Positions 46,228-55,219 of a DNA stretch of 64,000 nt are shown here, piece after piece (the first letter of the stretch is position 1; each line of letters starts with the position of its first letter). Source of the DNA: Streptosporangium sp. NBC_01755 (GTDB lineage Bacteria > Actinomycetota > Actinomycetes > Streptosporangiales > Streptosporangiaceae). Location: contig NZ_CP109131.1 of assembly GCF_035917995.1 (NCBI RefSeq), positions 5,518,001 to 5,582,000 of the forward strand, given 5' to 3'. The notes under the pieces were generated by a model. That model did not search any database and was not told the DNA's origin. It saw nothing but the letters and a program-made list of their open reading frames with translations. The position numbers and the translations under genes were made by a program.

Positions 46228-46755
46228 TCAGCGGCCGCCCTTCATGGTCTTGCTCTTGACCGCGACCGGCGGCAGGTCCACCTGCGCGGAGCCGTCCTCC
46301 AGCACAAATGGCGGCACCGGTACGGGCAACGACTCGAACACCTCACGTAGTGGTGCCGCGTCAGCCTCCAGCGCGGGCAGCTCGGCCTTCATCGCGGCCA
46401 GGCGCTCCCGCGCCTCCTCCAGGTGCCTGTGCTCCTCGGGCCGCCAGGCCGAGGTGGGCCGCCAGTGCGGTTTGCTCAGGTCCTCCTCCAAGGCGGGGAT
46501 GAGCGCCTGCAGCTTGGCGATCCGTGCCTCACGACGCAGCCAGGTTCGTGTCTCGTTGATCTGGTGTGCGGCGGCCTGCTTGCGCTCCTTGGCGGCGGCG
46601 ATCTCCGCGGCGTCGCCGCGCTCCAGCGCATCCCGGTACGCCTGCTTCGCGTCCAGGTTCTCCTGCTGAATCGGCTCACACGCCTCCGCGAGCGCGAGCT
46701 GCGCCCGCAGCTCCGCCGCCGTCGGCTGCGCAGCCGGTAGTCCCAGCCCGTTCAT
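46228..46755 (-). CDS. Coiled-coil phage protein
   Basis: 175 aa, nearly all Ala/Glu/Lys-rich helix (residues ~15-145), with a short beta tail (FVLEDGSAQVDLPPVAVKS). Its ATG overlaps the upstream stop by 4 nt. Role unknown; probably a tail assembly or tip component by location. Confidence 0.6.
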   Translation of the reverse strand: MNGLGLPAAQPTAAELRAQLALAEACEPIQQENLDAKQAYRDALERGDAAEIAAAKERKQAAAHQINETRTWLRREARIAKLQALIPALEEDLSKPHWRPTSAWRPEEHRHLEEARERLAAMKAELPALEADAAPLREVFESLPVPVPPFVLEDGSAQVDLPPVAVKSKTMKGGR

Positions 46756-47003
46756 CGGCGCTCCTCTGTGATGCTGTGCCGTACCCGCAGGTGCGGCAGG
46801 AAAATGTGCACGTCCTGGCCGGTCCACCGCTCCCGGATGAGGTTGCCGAGCTCATCGAGGGTGACCTTGACCGGGCGCCGCTGGGCGTCCCTGCCACCGG
46901 TGACCTTCGGCTTGATCCGGTTGGACCAGCCGCGCGGGCGGGTCTGAACGGACTGCAGCCGCAACAGGTCAGCGGGTGTGTACGGCTGGATGCGATCAGC
47001 CAT
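46752..47003 (-). CDS. Small phage protein after the tape measure gene
   Basis: 83 aa, basic N-terminal half (RPRGWSNRIKPKVTGGRDAQRR) and a C-terminal VHIFLPHLRVRHSI strand segment. Starts 9 nt after the tape measure stop. No family recognised. Confidence 0.6.
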   Translation of the reverse strand: MADRIQPYTPADLLRLQSVQTRPRGWSNRIKPKVTGGRDAQRRPVKVTLDELGNLIRERWTGQDVHIFLPHLRVRHSITEERR

Positions 47004-47011
47004 GCCTGCTC

Positions 47012-50000
47012 CTATCCGTACGCTGCGACTTGGAAGCCGACCTCGCTGCCGAGCTTCGTAATGTCCATCTCTTCGCGGATGGTGGCGTTTTCGATGTTGA
47101 CGGTGACGCCCGCGATGCCGCCCGCGGGTGCGGGGGCGCCGGCGTTCGGCCCCCCGAACAAGGGGCCGGTGTACGCGACCCCGGCGGTCCCGTGGGTGCC
47201 GTTCAGGACCTCCGTCGAGGTGGACGCGGCTGCGGCCTTGCCGACGCTGCCGATCGCCGCATCCGAGGTGGCGGACACGGCTTTGCCGACGAGGCCGGTC
47301 ATCGCGGCGATGGTCGAAGTCTCCATCGACTGCATGCCTTGGACGAATCCGGCCATGGTGAACTGGCCGATTTCTGCCATCACCTGGGAAGGGCTCTTGA
47401 TTTTGAGTTCCTTCTTGATCGCCTTCACTAAAGCATCGACGATCTTCTGCATCGCCTTGTCGAGATCCTTGAGGCTCGCTTCGAGCCCCTTCAGATAACC
47501 CTCGCCGCTCTTCTTGCCGACATCGAACATGGCGTCGGCCGAAGCTTTCCCAAGCTTCTTGCTGGCCTTGTCTACGGCAGCCTGCGCCTTATTCAAGGCC
47601 TTGATTTCCGAGCCATCCGAGCCGACCAGCATTTCCGCGAAAGTAGCGCCCTTCTCCACCCCCGCGTCAATGATGTCCTGAATGATCTTCTTGTTCAGGC
47701 CACGCTTCGCGAGGGTCTGAATGTTGTTCGCGAAATCATTGATAGCGGACGCTTTGCCCTGGAGTTCGGCAGCCATATCCCCGGCGCCCGTGATGTCCTC
47801 GGGCTTTAGCCCGGTGATATCCGCCCATTCCTGAGCAGTGCCCGCGACGCGCTTAGCCATCTCCTTCGCATCGGCCAACTGCTGCACGAGCGCCTGGCGC
47901 TGCAGGGCGAGGTCTTCCAGGTTTTTATTGCCCACGCGGACGAAATCGAGTAGGCCGTCCACCACGTCAGGGGTGGACTTGAATGCGGTCTTGATGTCGG
48001 CGACCAGCTTGTCAACGACGCCCTTGACGTTCGCGCCCTCGCTGGTGAGGCCGTCGAGCAACCCCTTGACCGTGTACTTGCCGATCTCATGCATGATCGT
48101 GGACGGGCGAGCCCCGCCACCGGATCCGCCGCCCGACCCGGTACCTGTCGACGTCTTCGCGGTGGACACGACGCTGTCCATCGCCGCCGCCACGGTACCG
48201 GCGAGCTCCTTACCCTTATCGATCACACCGCCGATAAATCCGAGGATCGTGTTGCCGCCGATATCCTCGAAAATCTTGCTCGGCGAATGCTCGTTGAGGG
48301 TCGCCTTGGCTGTCGGTTCTGCCAGGCCGACCACGGATTTAATGGCGTTGGTCACCTCGGCGGCCTTGGCTCGGATGCCGGAGATGAATCCGTTGATCAC
48401 ATCGTTTCCGGCCTGCACGAGCAGAGTGCCCAGGTTGCCGAGCGCGGCCTTGATCTTGTCGGGCAGTTTCCGGATATCCGCGATGATCTCGGCGGCTTTC
48501 GAGGTGATGGCGGCGACTAGCTTGTCCCAGGCTTTAGAGGCTTCCTCGTTCAGAGAATTCCAGGTTTTCGAGGTGTCGCCAAGAATGATTCCCAGAGCCC
48601 GGTCGATGGCGTCCTCGATGCCTTGCCACAGGCTGTCCCAGATCTTTTCCAGGCCCTCACCCATCTGCTCCCAGTCGCCCGTGAAGGCGCCGATGAAGAC
48701 GTCGAGGAGGCCGCTGACGGTACCCCAGAAGGTATTCCAAATACTGAGAATGCTGTCGACGGCGAAAGAAACCGTGGCAACAATTTCCTCACCGTGCTTA
48801 TCCCAGAATTCCTTGATGGCGGCGAGCGCGGTATCAACGATTTCCTTCATGGACTCGAAACCCTCGCTGAGCTTCGTCTTCCATTCCTCGATCGTCTCGC
48901 CGTTCGCTGCCGCCCACTCCTGGACGTCAGCCACCACGCTGTCCCAGATTTCACCGATCTGGTCGGCCCACCCCTGCAGCGTCTCCAGGGCGCCCGACAT
49001 CTTGAACGCCTCGGCTGCGTCCTCCAGGGCCGGGAGCACGGTCCCGCCGAGGAACTCGACGACGTTGGACTCCAGACTGCGTTTGAACGCGGTGAGCTTG
49101 TGCTCGGCGGTGTCGTTGAGGGTGTCGCCGGCCTTCTTTGCCGCGCCGTCGACCTGGCCGAGGGTGTTCACCGCAGCCGACGGATCCAGGGCGAACAGGG
49201 CAGCCCCGAGGTCTTCAGCCTTGGTCCCGAACAGCTCGACGGCCGCGGCGTTGCGCTTGGCCGGGTCCTCGATGCCACGAAGTTTGTCGAGCACGAGATC
49301 GAAGGCCTTGGCTGCGGTCGGTCCACCCTTAGCGAACTTCGCGACCATCTCATCCGCATTCAGGCCGAGGGACTTGAAACCGCCGCGGACGCGTTCGCCG
49401 CCCTGGACGGCCTCGATCGAGAATTCCTTGATCGCGTCCGCGACCACGTCCGCGTCCCGGGCGCCGGCCTGAAGCCCTTGAACGATGAGGCCCATGGCTT
49501 GCTGCCCGGACAGGCCCAGGGTCCGGAACTGGGTCGAGTACTCCGAGTAGGTGTCGAGGAGGTCCTCAGCTTCGTTGCCGCCCAACTGGGCGCCCCTGAC
49601 CAAGATGTCGAACGCCTCGTCGGCGCTGCTGGCCAGGTCGGTCTTGAGGATCTTCGCGATGGATCGCGTGACCTTCGAGACGTCCTCATCCAGGATGATC
49701 CCGGTGTCGATGGCCCGCTTCGATAGCGTGCCCAGGCTCTCCTCGCTCGCGGTGCGGATGCCGTCGACGTTCTGCACCAGGCCCTTGATGGCCTCAGTGA
49801 CATCCCCGACCGTCTCGCCGTAGCCGTCCGCGTACACCTTGCCCGCGACGTTGCCGAGCCGCTTCATCTCGCCCTCGGACGCGCCGATCTGAGCGAACAA
49901 CTTCTGCTTGGCCGACTCGGCGTCCAGAGCGGATTCCAGCCCGGACATGAGGGCAGCGCCGATCGCTGCCCCGGCGGCTGCGGCAACGCCGAGCGCTCCG

Positions 50001-50524
50001 ACCTTCAGCCCGCCAACGAGGTTGCTGCCGATCCCGGCCATGCGGCCGCCGCCACCCGCCCCCTCAACCCCGTCACCGAAGGAGTCACCCGCGTCCTCGC
50101 CCGCCTCGCGGACGACGCGCTCGGCGTCGCGCACCCCCGCGCGGAGGCCGTCGACGAGTTCGTCGCCGGCCTTCTTTCCGGACTGCTGGGCGTCGTCGTC
50201 GAGGCTGGCGAACGCCTCGTCGATCGTCGCGTCGAGCTCGGCCGCGAACCGGTCGGCCTCGTCGAGCATCTCCTGCAGCCCGGCGTCGAGCTCGCGCTCC
50301 AGCCGATCCAGATCAGCGATGGCGGCCGCCGGGTCGAGACCGTCCCTGATGGACTGCTCGATCTCCGACAGGCTCTTGGTGACCGTCGACTCCATGGACG
50401 CCATGGAGCTGCTGGTGGACGACTGGAGCCGGGACAGGTCCGAGCCGATGGCCTGGGTACCGCTGCTGAAGTCGCTCTTGTCGATCGTCGCGTAGGCGAC
50501 AAGCTCGCCAACGGTGAGCGCCAT
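47012..50524 (-). CDS. Tail tape measure protein
   Basis: 1170 aa, the longest phage gene in the window. It opens with the typical LVAYATIDKSDFSSGTQAIG N-terminus, then long helical regions, the PhageMin_Tail core (LGVAAAAGAAIGAALMSG, AIKGLVQNVDGIRTASEESLGTL, GRRARVRGGFKSLGLNADEMV-like segments), hydrophobic stretches mid-protein and a C-terminal part rich in IKSPSQVMAEIGQFTM-like repeats (HSPSKIFEDIGGNTILGFIGG; PSTIMHEIGKYTVKGLLDG). By the general rule of about 0.15 nm per residue, a tail near 170-180 nm would be expected. Lies directly after gpG/gpGT, as in other siphophages. Confidence 0.95.
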   Translation of the reverse strand: MALTVGELVAYATIDKSDFSSGTQAIGSDLSRLQSSTSSSMASMESTVTKSLSEIEQSIRDGLDPAAAIADLDRLERELDAGLQEMLDEADRFAAELDATIDEAFASLDDDAQQSGKKAGDELVDGLRAGVRDAERVVREAGEDAGDSFGDGVEGAGGGGRMAGIGSNLVGGLKVGALGVAAAAGAAIGAALMSGLESALDAESAKQKLFAQIGASEGEMKRLGNVAGKVYADGYGETVGDVTEAIKGLVQNVDGIRTASEESLGTLSKRAIDTGIILDEDVSKVTRSIAKILKTDLASSADEAFDILVRGAQLGGNEAEDLLDTYSEYSTQFRTLGLSGQQAMGLIVQGLQAGARDADVVADAIKEFSIEAVQGGERVRGGFKSLGLNADEMVAKFAKGGPTAAKAFDLVLDKLRGIEDPAKRNAAAVELFGTKAEDLGAALFALDPSAAVNTLGQVDGAAKKAGDTLNDTAEHKLTAFKRSLESNVVEFLGGTVLPALEDAAEAFKMSGALETLQGWADQIGEIWDSVVADVQEWAAANGETIEEWKTKLSEGFESMKEIVDTALAAIKEFWDKHGEEIVATVSFAVDSILSIWNTFWGTVSGLLDVFIGAFTGDWEQMGEGLEKIWDSLWQGIEDAIDRALGIILGDTSKTWNSLNEEASKAWDKLVAAITSKAAEIIADIRKLPDKIKAALGNLGTLLVQAGNDVINGFISGIRAKAAEVTNAIKSVVGLAEPTAKATLNEHSPSKIFEDIGGNTILGFIGGVIDKGKELAGTVAAAMDSVVSTAKTSTGTGSGGGSGGGARPSTIMHEIGKYTVKGLLDGLTSEGANVKGVVDKLVADIKTAFKSTPDVVDGLLDFVRVGNKNLEDLALQRQALVQQLADAKEMAKRVAGTAQEWADITGLKPEDITGAGDMAAELQGKASAINDFANNIQTLAKRGLNKKIIQDIIDAGVEKGATFAEMLVGSDGSEIKALNKAQAAVDKASKKLGKASADAMFDVGKKSGEGYLKGLEASLKDLDKAMQKIVDALVKAIKKELKIKSPSQVMAEIGQFTMAGFVQGMQSMETSTIAAMTGLVGKAVSATSDAAIGSVGKAAAASTSTEVLNGTHGTAGVAYTGPLFGGPNAGAPAPAGGIAGVTVNIENATIREEMDITKLGSEVGFQVAAYG

Positions 50525-50547
50525 GGAGGGTCACCCCTCTCATGGGT

Positions 50548-51281
50548 TCAGTCGTCGATGTCCCGCTCAATCACAGGGGCGCCGCGGTCCGGCTCCGGCT
50601 CACGCTCGGCGCGGAGCACACGGAAGATGCGGGTCTTCGGATCAGCCAGCAGCCCGAGGACGCGCACGCGCAGCCATCGGCCTGTGCGCGCGCGGAGTAG
50701 GCCGGGCTGCTCCACGTCCACGCCATAGAACTGGTGCAGGTCAGCCTCGATCAGGCTCCAGCGGGCGAAGAGGTCTGCCCACGTGATGCCCGGTCCCTGC
50801 GGCTCCGGGTTGTACCACTCTCGGAGCCCGGTGACGGGGTCGATGGGGCCTCCGCCAGGGTCTCCGTCGTCCCGTCCGTCTCCGACGTCGACCGTCGTTT
50901 TGGGATGCCGCCCGCCCACACCTCCATGGCCCGCTCCTCGCCGTGGATGTGCCAGTTCAGCGCGGTCAGCCCGCATCGGCGGATCTGCGGCCACGCCGCA
51001 CCGTCGGCGACCAGCTCGTCGTAGACGGCGCCGAGGGACTGCCGGTGAAGGGCGGCCTCGGACTGGTCGTCGGCCACCTCCTCGTCGTCGTCCTTCGCGG
51101 CCAGCGCCTTGTCCTTCAGGCTGGTGAAGCGGGCGGTGAACCTCGTCCACGTATCGGCGTCAAGGGGAGGGACGCTGTACATCTTGACCTGCCCGGCCGG
51201 TCGGGATCCGCGCTTCGGGAGCGGTACGGGCAGGTCAAGAGTCTCGCCCAGGCTGGCGTCGAGCTCAGGGAACTTCGGCAT
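50548..51281 (-). CDS. Tail assembly chaperone GT fusion (-1 frameshift product)
   Basis: Joined frame: 128 residues of the G part, then a -1 slip at 50898-50904, then 116 residues (TTVDVGDGRDD ... ERDIDD) to the stop at 50548, 244 aa in total. The second part (WADLFARWSLIEADLHQFYGVDV, WLRVRVLGLLADPKTRIFRVLR) is typical of the T extension. The chaperone coats the tape measure protein and recruits the tube subunit. Confidence 0.88.
50751..51281 (-). CDS. Tail assembly chaperone G (unshifted product)
   Basis: 176 aa. Acidic, helical protein (WTRFTARFTSLKDKALAAKDDDEEVADD). When ribosomes do not slip they stop at 50751, giving the shorter G form. The ratio of both forms normally matters for tail length control. 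Confidence 0.85.
   Translation of the reverse strand: MPKFPELDASLGETLDLPVPLPKRGSRPAGQVKMYSVPPLDADTWTRFTARFTSLKDKALAAKDDDEEVADDQSEAALHRQSLGAVYDELVADGAAWPQIRRCGLTALNWHIHGEERAMEVWAGGIPKRRSTSETDGTTETLAEAPSTPSPGSESGTTRSRRDRASRGQTSSPAGA
50898..50904 (-). promoter_or_regulatory. Programmed -1 frameshift heptamer CCCAAAA
   Basis: In the G frame it reads C CCA AAA, the canonical X XXY YYZ layout. Slipping back gives CCC AAA and continues as P-K-T-T-V in the T frame. Confidence 0.9.
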
Positions 51282-51300
51282 GGGAGGGGGATCCTTCCGA

Positions 51301-51783
51301 TCAGGCCGCGGCGAGAGCCGGGTACGGGGTCAGCCGAGTGCGGGCGCCCTGGCCGCCGAGGGTGAAGTTGCACGGCTCCAGGCCGGTTACAGGGCCGCCG
51401 CCGCCGCCGTACTCCACGGTGACGTAACCGCGCCACGCGTCCGGGCTGCCGTCTTTGCGGTAGTAACGGATGTCGATGTTGGAGCCGACGCCGACCAAGT
51501 TTCCGGCGTCGATGACCGCCTGCTGGCCGGGATCAGGGATGAACGTGGCGAGGTTGTCGGCATCGCGCTTGCGCTTGCCCTCGCACTCCAGCCTCCATTT
51601 GCGCTGGGTGACCTGGTCGGATCCCCAGCCGTCGGAGTCGAAGTCGGAGTCGTCCTCCTTCGTCGACTCGAGGGTCTCCTTGAAGACCGTCATGCCCTTG
51701 ACCTGGGTCCACACGGGCACGTCGTAGGTGCCCTCGTTGACGTCGAGCTGCCAATCCTTGGCCAGCAGCGAACGGGTAGCCAT
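51301..51783 (-). CDS. Major tail (tube) protein
   Basis: 160 aa, beta-rich. Preserved elements include WQLDVNEGTYDVPVWTQVKGMTVF, DSDGWGSDQVTQRKWRLECEG and NIDIRYYRKDGSPDAWRGYVTVEY, typical of actinophage tube subunits. GAGGGAGA precedes the ATG at 51783. Next to the chaperone genes as expected. Confidence 0.85.
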   Translation of the reverse strand: MATRSLLAKDWQLDVNEGTYDVPVWTQVKGMTVFKETLESTKEDDSDFDSDGWGSDQVTQRKWRLECEGKRKRDADNLATFIPDPGQQAVIDAGNLVGVGSNIDIRYYRKDGSPDAWRGYVTVEYGGGGGPVTGLEPCNFTLGGQGARTRLTPYPALAAA

Positions 51784-51797
51784 GCGGTGATCTCCCT

Positions 51798-52232
51798 CTA
51801 TCCGGGGCGGTGCTGAGTAGGTCGGTGAACGAGCAGGCTGTAGGAGTCGGCGCGCTCCCAGCGGCCAGTCCCGTCCGTGCCGAGGGGGGCCTGGATGCGG
51901 CGGGTGCACTGGAGCACGCCGACGGCCAGGAGCTGGGAGCCCTGCAGGACGTCGAACGCGGCATCGGCGATCTCGTCCACGACGCGGGGGTCCGTGGTGC
52001 CGCGCATGCGCAGCTGCACGCCTTGGGTGCCGTCGGTGTTGACGGGGTCGTCGGCGCCCTGGTCGACGCCGTATGCGGCGAGCGCGATGGCCCGGTCAGG
52101 GGTGGTGGGGAGGCGGCCGAGGACGATGGCCGTGTCCGAGGTGGTGTAGGTGCCGGCGGACTTCCACGTGCCGACACCCTCGGCGTGCAGGAGCTCGGCG
52201 AACGCGGTGAGGAGATCCGTGGTCCAGCTCAC
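51798..52232 (-). CDS. Tail terminator-like protein
   Basis: 144 aa from a GTG that overlaps the upstream stop by 4 nt. The pattern (LLTAFAELLHAEGVGTW ... AIVLGRLPTTPDRAIALAAYGV ... VQLRMRGT) matches minor proteins that cap the tail tube before joining the head. Confidence 0.75.
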   Translation of the reverse strand: MSWTTDLLTAFAELLHAEGVGTWKSAGTYTTSDTAIVLGRLPTTPDRAIALAAYGVDQGADDPVNTDGTQGVQLRMRGTTDPRVVDEIADAAFDVLQGSQLLAVGVLQCTRRIQAPLGTDGTGRWERADSYSLLVHRPTQHRPG

Positions 52233-52579
52233 CGCAGGCGCCTTCGCATCTCGGTGGCCACGAGTTCCATGCCGATCTGCTGCTCGGAATCCCATGGGTC
52301 CTCGACGTATTTCGCCTTGCGGTCGTCGTCGTGCTTCCAGTCGAGGTGCTCGTGTTGCGGGATGGCGTACTCGGTATCAAAACTGACTGCGCCCTTGAGC
52401 TGCGTGCGGTCCACCGAAGCGACGCCGGACCGCTCCAGCGTGCCTTCCTCATGCGGCACCTGGTCGCGGCTGACCTTGAGGTTGTGCTCCATCCACTTCT
52501 GCAGGCCGTCGGCCGCGGCCTCGTGCATGTCCTTGTCGAGCTGGCCGAGATTCAGCTTGAGCGAGGATCGTTGCGGCAT
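52229..52579 (-). CDS. HK97 gp10-like neck/tail completion protein
   Basis: 116 aa: LKLNLGQLDKDMHEAAADGLQKWMEHNLKVSRDQVPHEEGTLERSG, then AVSFDTEYAIPQHEHLDW. The (E)GTLxxSG and YAxxQHE elements are hallmarks of the gp10-like family. Confidence 0.82.
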   Translation of the reverse strand: MPQRSSLKLNLGQLDKDMHEAAADGLQKWMEHNLKVSRDQVPHEEGTLERSGVASVDRTQLKGAVSFDTEYAIPQHEHLDWKHDDDRKAKYVEDPWDSEQQIGMELVATEMRRRLR

Positions 52580-52592
52580 CGCCGGGTCCTCC

Positions 52593-52922
52593 TCACTGGA
52601 GCGTCACTTGCAGGTGGGAGGGGACGGGGAGTTTGCCGCCGTCGATGGGTGCGGACGTCAGCACGGTGCTTTGCCGCCCGTCGGGGAGGGTGACGCGGGA
52701 GCCGGCCGGGCACGTCTCGGTGAGCTGCATGCGCAGCGTCGTCTCTGAGATGACCTCGGCGCCCTCCGCGTTGCGAACGAGCTTGCGTTTGTGCTCGACC
52801 AGGCAGCGGACGGTGTCCTCGGCCCCGTACTCGGCGCCGAATGGGCCCTCACCCTCGAACGGCTCCACAGTGATGTCCTGGCCTGCTCGCTGGAGCAGCC
52901 AGCCGGGGATCATTCGCGGCAT
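52593..52922 (-). CDS. Head closure/head-tail connector protein
   Basis: 109 aa beta-barrel-like protein (GQDITVEPFEGEGPFGAEYGAEDTVRCLVEHKRKLVRNAEGAEVISETTLRMQL). Pattern and gene order fit a stopper/head closure protein. It overlaps the upstream gene by 13 nt. Confidence 0.7.
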   Translation of the reverse strand: MPRMIPGWLLQRAGQDITVEPFEGEGPFGAEYGAEDTVRCLVEHKRKLVRNAEGAEVISETTLRMQLTETCPAGSRVTLPDGRQSTVLTSAPIDGGKLPVPSHLQVTLQ

Positions 52923-53575
52923 TGGTACGTCCGCGGGGAGTGGCCGAGTAGTCCGGCGCCGTCGAGGATCTCGACCGCTTCCGGGGCTCGGCGGGGATCC
53001 GGCGGTGTGCTGGACGAGCCTGCCCCGCCCTTGGACAGGGTGATGTTCCCGGCTGAGACGCTGGTGTACTCAGCGCCGGCGCCGAGTCCGTCGTCGCCGT
53101 TCGCCTGCCACCATTCGACGGTGGCGCAGCAGGCGTCCCGCATGGCGATGATGTGCGCCGCCTCGGTCGGGGCGCCGGTGTCGTCCACCGGGTAGATCGA
53201 TGACTTGAGGAGGACGTTGTCCATGTACCTGCTCGCCCGCGCCAGCATGCGCGCCGCTCCAGTAGGGGGAGCGTCACCAAGCCAGTCGGCCAAGTCCGCC
53301 GTGGTGGCGTAGGAGCGGGCGGTGCCTGGTTGGGCGGGCGCGACGTGCACCGTGGAGTACTCCACACCTGCGCCGGTGCCCGTCACCACCCAGGCCAGCG
53401 TCCACGCTCCGGCGGTGGTGTAAGCGGCGGTGGCGCTCCAGGTGCCGCCGGATCCGGTGACGGCCGGGGTGGTGGCGGTCCCATCCGGCGCGGTCAACGT
53501 GAGCGCAGCGACGGTGGTGCCGTCGGCGGGGGCGACGGTCAACGTGACGGTCTGGGAGTCTCCGGCGTCCGGCAC
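52910..53575 (-). CDS. Head-tail connector with N-terminal Ig-like domain
   Basis: 221 aa from a GTG with a strong AGGAGGTGG ribosome binding site. Residues ~1-85 form an Ig-like beta domain (VTLTVAPADGTTVAALTLTAPDGT ... GAWTLAWVVTGTG). The second half is a helical connector (ADLADWLGDAPPTGAARMLARASRYMDNVL ... AAHIIAMRDACCATVEWW). Such adaptors sit under the portal. The Ig-like addition would project outward. Confidence 0.75.
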   Translation of the reverse strand: MPDAGDSQTVTLTVAPADGTTVAALTLTAPDGTATTPAVTGSGGTWSATAAYTTAGAWTLAWVVTGTGAGVEYSTVHVAPAQPGTARSYATTADLADWLGDAPPTGAARMLARASRYMDNVLLKSSIYPVDDTGAPTEAAHIIAMRDACCATVEWWQANGDDGLGAGAEYTSVSAGNITLSKGGAGSSSTPPDPRRAPEAVEILDGAGLLGHSPRTYQCRE

Positions 53576-53586
53576 TTGGCCACCTC

Positions 53587-55209
53587 CTACGGGGTGCGAG
53601 CGATGGTCAGGGAGGCGGTGTCGGCGGTGGCCGAGGCCAGAACACTGCCGGAGCGTGAGGGCGTGAGCGTCGCACTGGGGGCCGTGGTGATAGCCAGCCG
53701 TCCCGGGGCGGGGATATGCTCGCCCGCCGAAGCCGTCGCGGTGAGCGCGCCGAGTGGCGCACCTGCCGAGCCGTACACAGTCCGGTAGCCGCGGCCCGTC
53801 GCGGCGAGCGTGCCGAAGAGGGCAGCCGCGCCGTGCACGGTTCGCCGACCTGACGCGGACGCGGTCAGAGCGCCAAACGGGGCGGTGAGCGCGGCGCGGA
53901 TTCTGCGCCTGCCGGTGATGGTGGCGGCGAGCGAACCGAGCGTCGCGGTGGCGACGCCAGACACCGGGGGGCGGCCCGCTACCGCGGTGGCTGTGAGCGC
54001 GCCGAGCGGGGCGGCGGCCGCCGCATAGACCCTGCGGCAACCAGCTGCCACGGCTGTGAGAGGACCCAGGTGCGCGGCTGCGGCCCCGGCGACGTTCCCG
54101 ACCACCGTGCCGGTGGCGGTTGCGGTGAGTCCGCCGAGGTTGGCTACAGCGATGCCACGGATGGCGCGGACGGCTGAGGCTGTGGCGGTGAGCCCGCTGA
54201 GCGTCGCGACGGCCTGGCCGTGCACGACCCGGTCGCCGACGGCAGCGGCCGTGAGAGCTCCGAGCACCCCAGCGGCCGCCCCGTGTACGCGGCGCGTACC
54301 GGTGGCCGTCGCGGTCAGTCCTGCGAGGTTGGCGGCCGCGACACCGGGAACATCGCCAGCCGCCGGGTTGTTGGCCGTGGCGGCGAGTGCCCCGAGGTCG
54401 GCCAGCGCGCTGCCGTGGACAGTGCGATGGCCAGCAGCCGCCGCGGCGAGCCCGCCAAGGGCCGCCTCTACGGTGCTGTGAACGGTGCGGTGCCCGGCGG
54501 CGGTGGCCGTGAGCCCTCCGAGGTCCGCGGTTGCCGTTCCGGTGACGTCCCCGCCCCCGGCCTGCGGGGGTTGGATGGCTAGGAGGAACGACACGTTGTC
54601 GCGTGACCCGGCCAGCGTCGCCGCGAAGTTCCCCGTCGGCCCGGTGACCGTCTGGGGGGCGGTGGCGATCGCGGAGGCGGTATCGGCGCCGCCGGATGAC
54701 AGCAGGTCCGTACGCTCCGTGAGAGACGCCGGGTTGGTGGCGCACGCCCACGACAGGTCGCCGACGAGTTGGTTGTCGGCGGTGCCGACCAGCGCCACGA
54801 TCAGGCAATCCGCGACGGTCGTCGTGATGCTCGCGCACGCCGGGTGGCCGTCGTCGGTGGCCTGCGCGCGGAAGACGTGGACCGGAGTAGTGGTGTCGGC
54901 GCCGACGACGCCGACCATCGACCCGGCGCAGCTGTCGGTGAACCCCGACCAGGTGTAGTTCGCAGGCTCGGAGCCGCCGTCGACGACCTTGTGCTCGTAG
55001 ACGCCCGCCCAAAACGTCGTCGAGATCGAGCCAGAGGCGACGAGCTCCCACCCGGACGGCACCGTGGTCGGCGCGGTCGAGGCGCCGCCGTTGCTGACCA
55101 GGGCGTACAGGGTGTCGCCGGTGACGGTCCCGCCCGGCTTGGCTACCGTGGTGGAGGTGGTGGTAGAGGTGCCGCCGAGACCTGCGGCCCGGAAGGTCGG
55201 GGCGGCCAT
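53587..55209 (-). CDS. Head-module protein with 13 repeats of about 21 residues
   Basis: 540 aa. Residues ~1-215 are the same adhesin-like domain found in the two tip proteins (GDTLYALVSNGGAS ... VPSGWELVASGS). Then, from about residue 222 to 500, come 13 repeats of consensus xAxAxLGGLTATAxGxRxVHG, followed by a short C-terminal tail. This suggests an elongated fibre or surface decoration. I know of no described family with this repeat. Confidence 0.7.
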   Translation of the reverse strand: MAAPTFRAAGLGGTSTTTSTTVAKPGGTVTGDTLYALVSNGGASTAPTTVPSGWELVASGSISTTFWAGVYEHKVVDGGSEPANYTWSGFTDSCAGSMVGVVGADTTTPVHVFRAQATDDGHPACASITTTVADCLIVALVGTADNQLVGDLSWACATNPASLTERTDLLSSGGADTASAIATAPQTVTGPTGNFAATLAGSRDNVSFLLAIQPPQAGGGDVTGTATADLGGLTATAAGHRTVHSTVEAALGGLAAAAAGHRTVHGSALADLGALAATANNPAAGDVPGVAAANLAGLTATATGTRRVHGAAAGVLGALTAAAVGDRVVHGQAVATLSGLTATASAVRAIRGIAVANLGGLTATATGTVVGNVAGAAAAHLGPLTAVAAGCRRVYAAAAAPLGALTATAVAGRPPVSGVATATLGSLAATITGRRRIRAALTAPFGALTASASGRRTVHGAAALFGTLAATGRGYRTVYGSAGAPLGALTATASAGEHIPAPGRLAITTAPSATLTPSRSGSVLASATADTASLTIARTP

Positions 55210-55219
55210 CCCTCACCCC

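Noticed and set aside
53576..55216. Long upstream extension of the connector frame (to 768 codons)
   Set aside because: The upstream part is the shadow of the repeat protein gene; the real start is the GTG at 53575 with a strong ribosome binding site.
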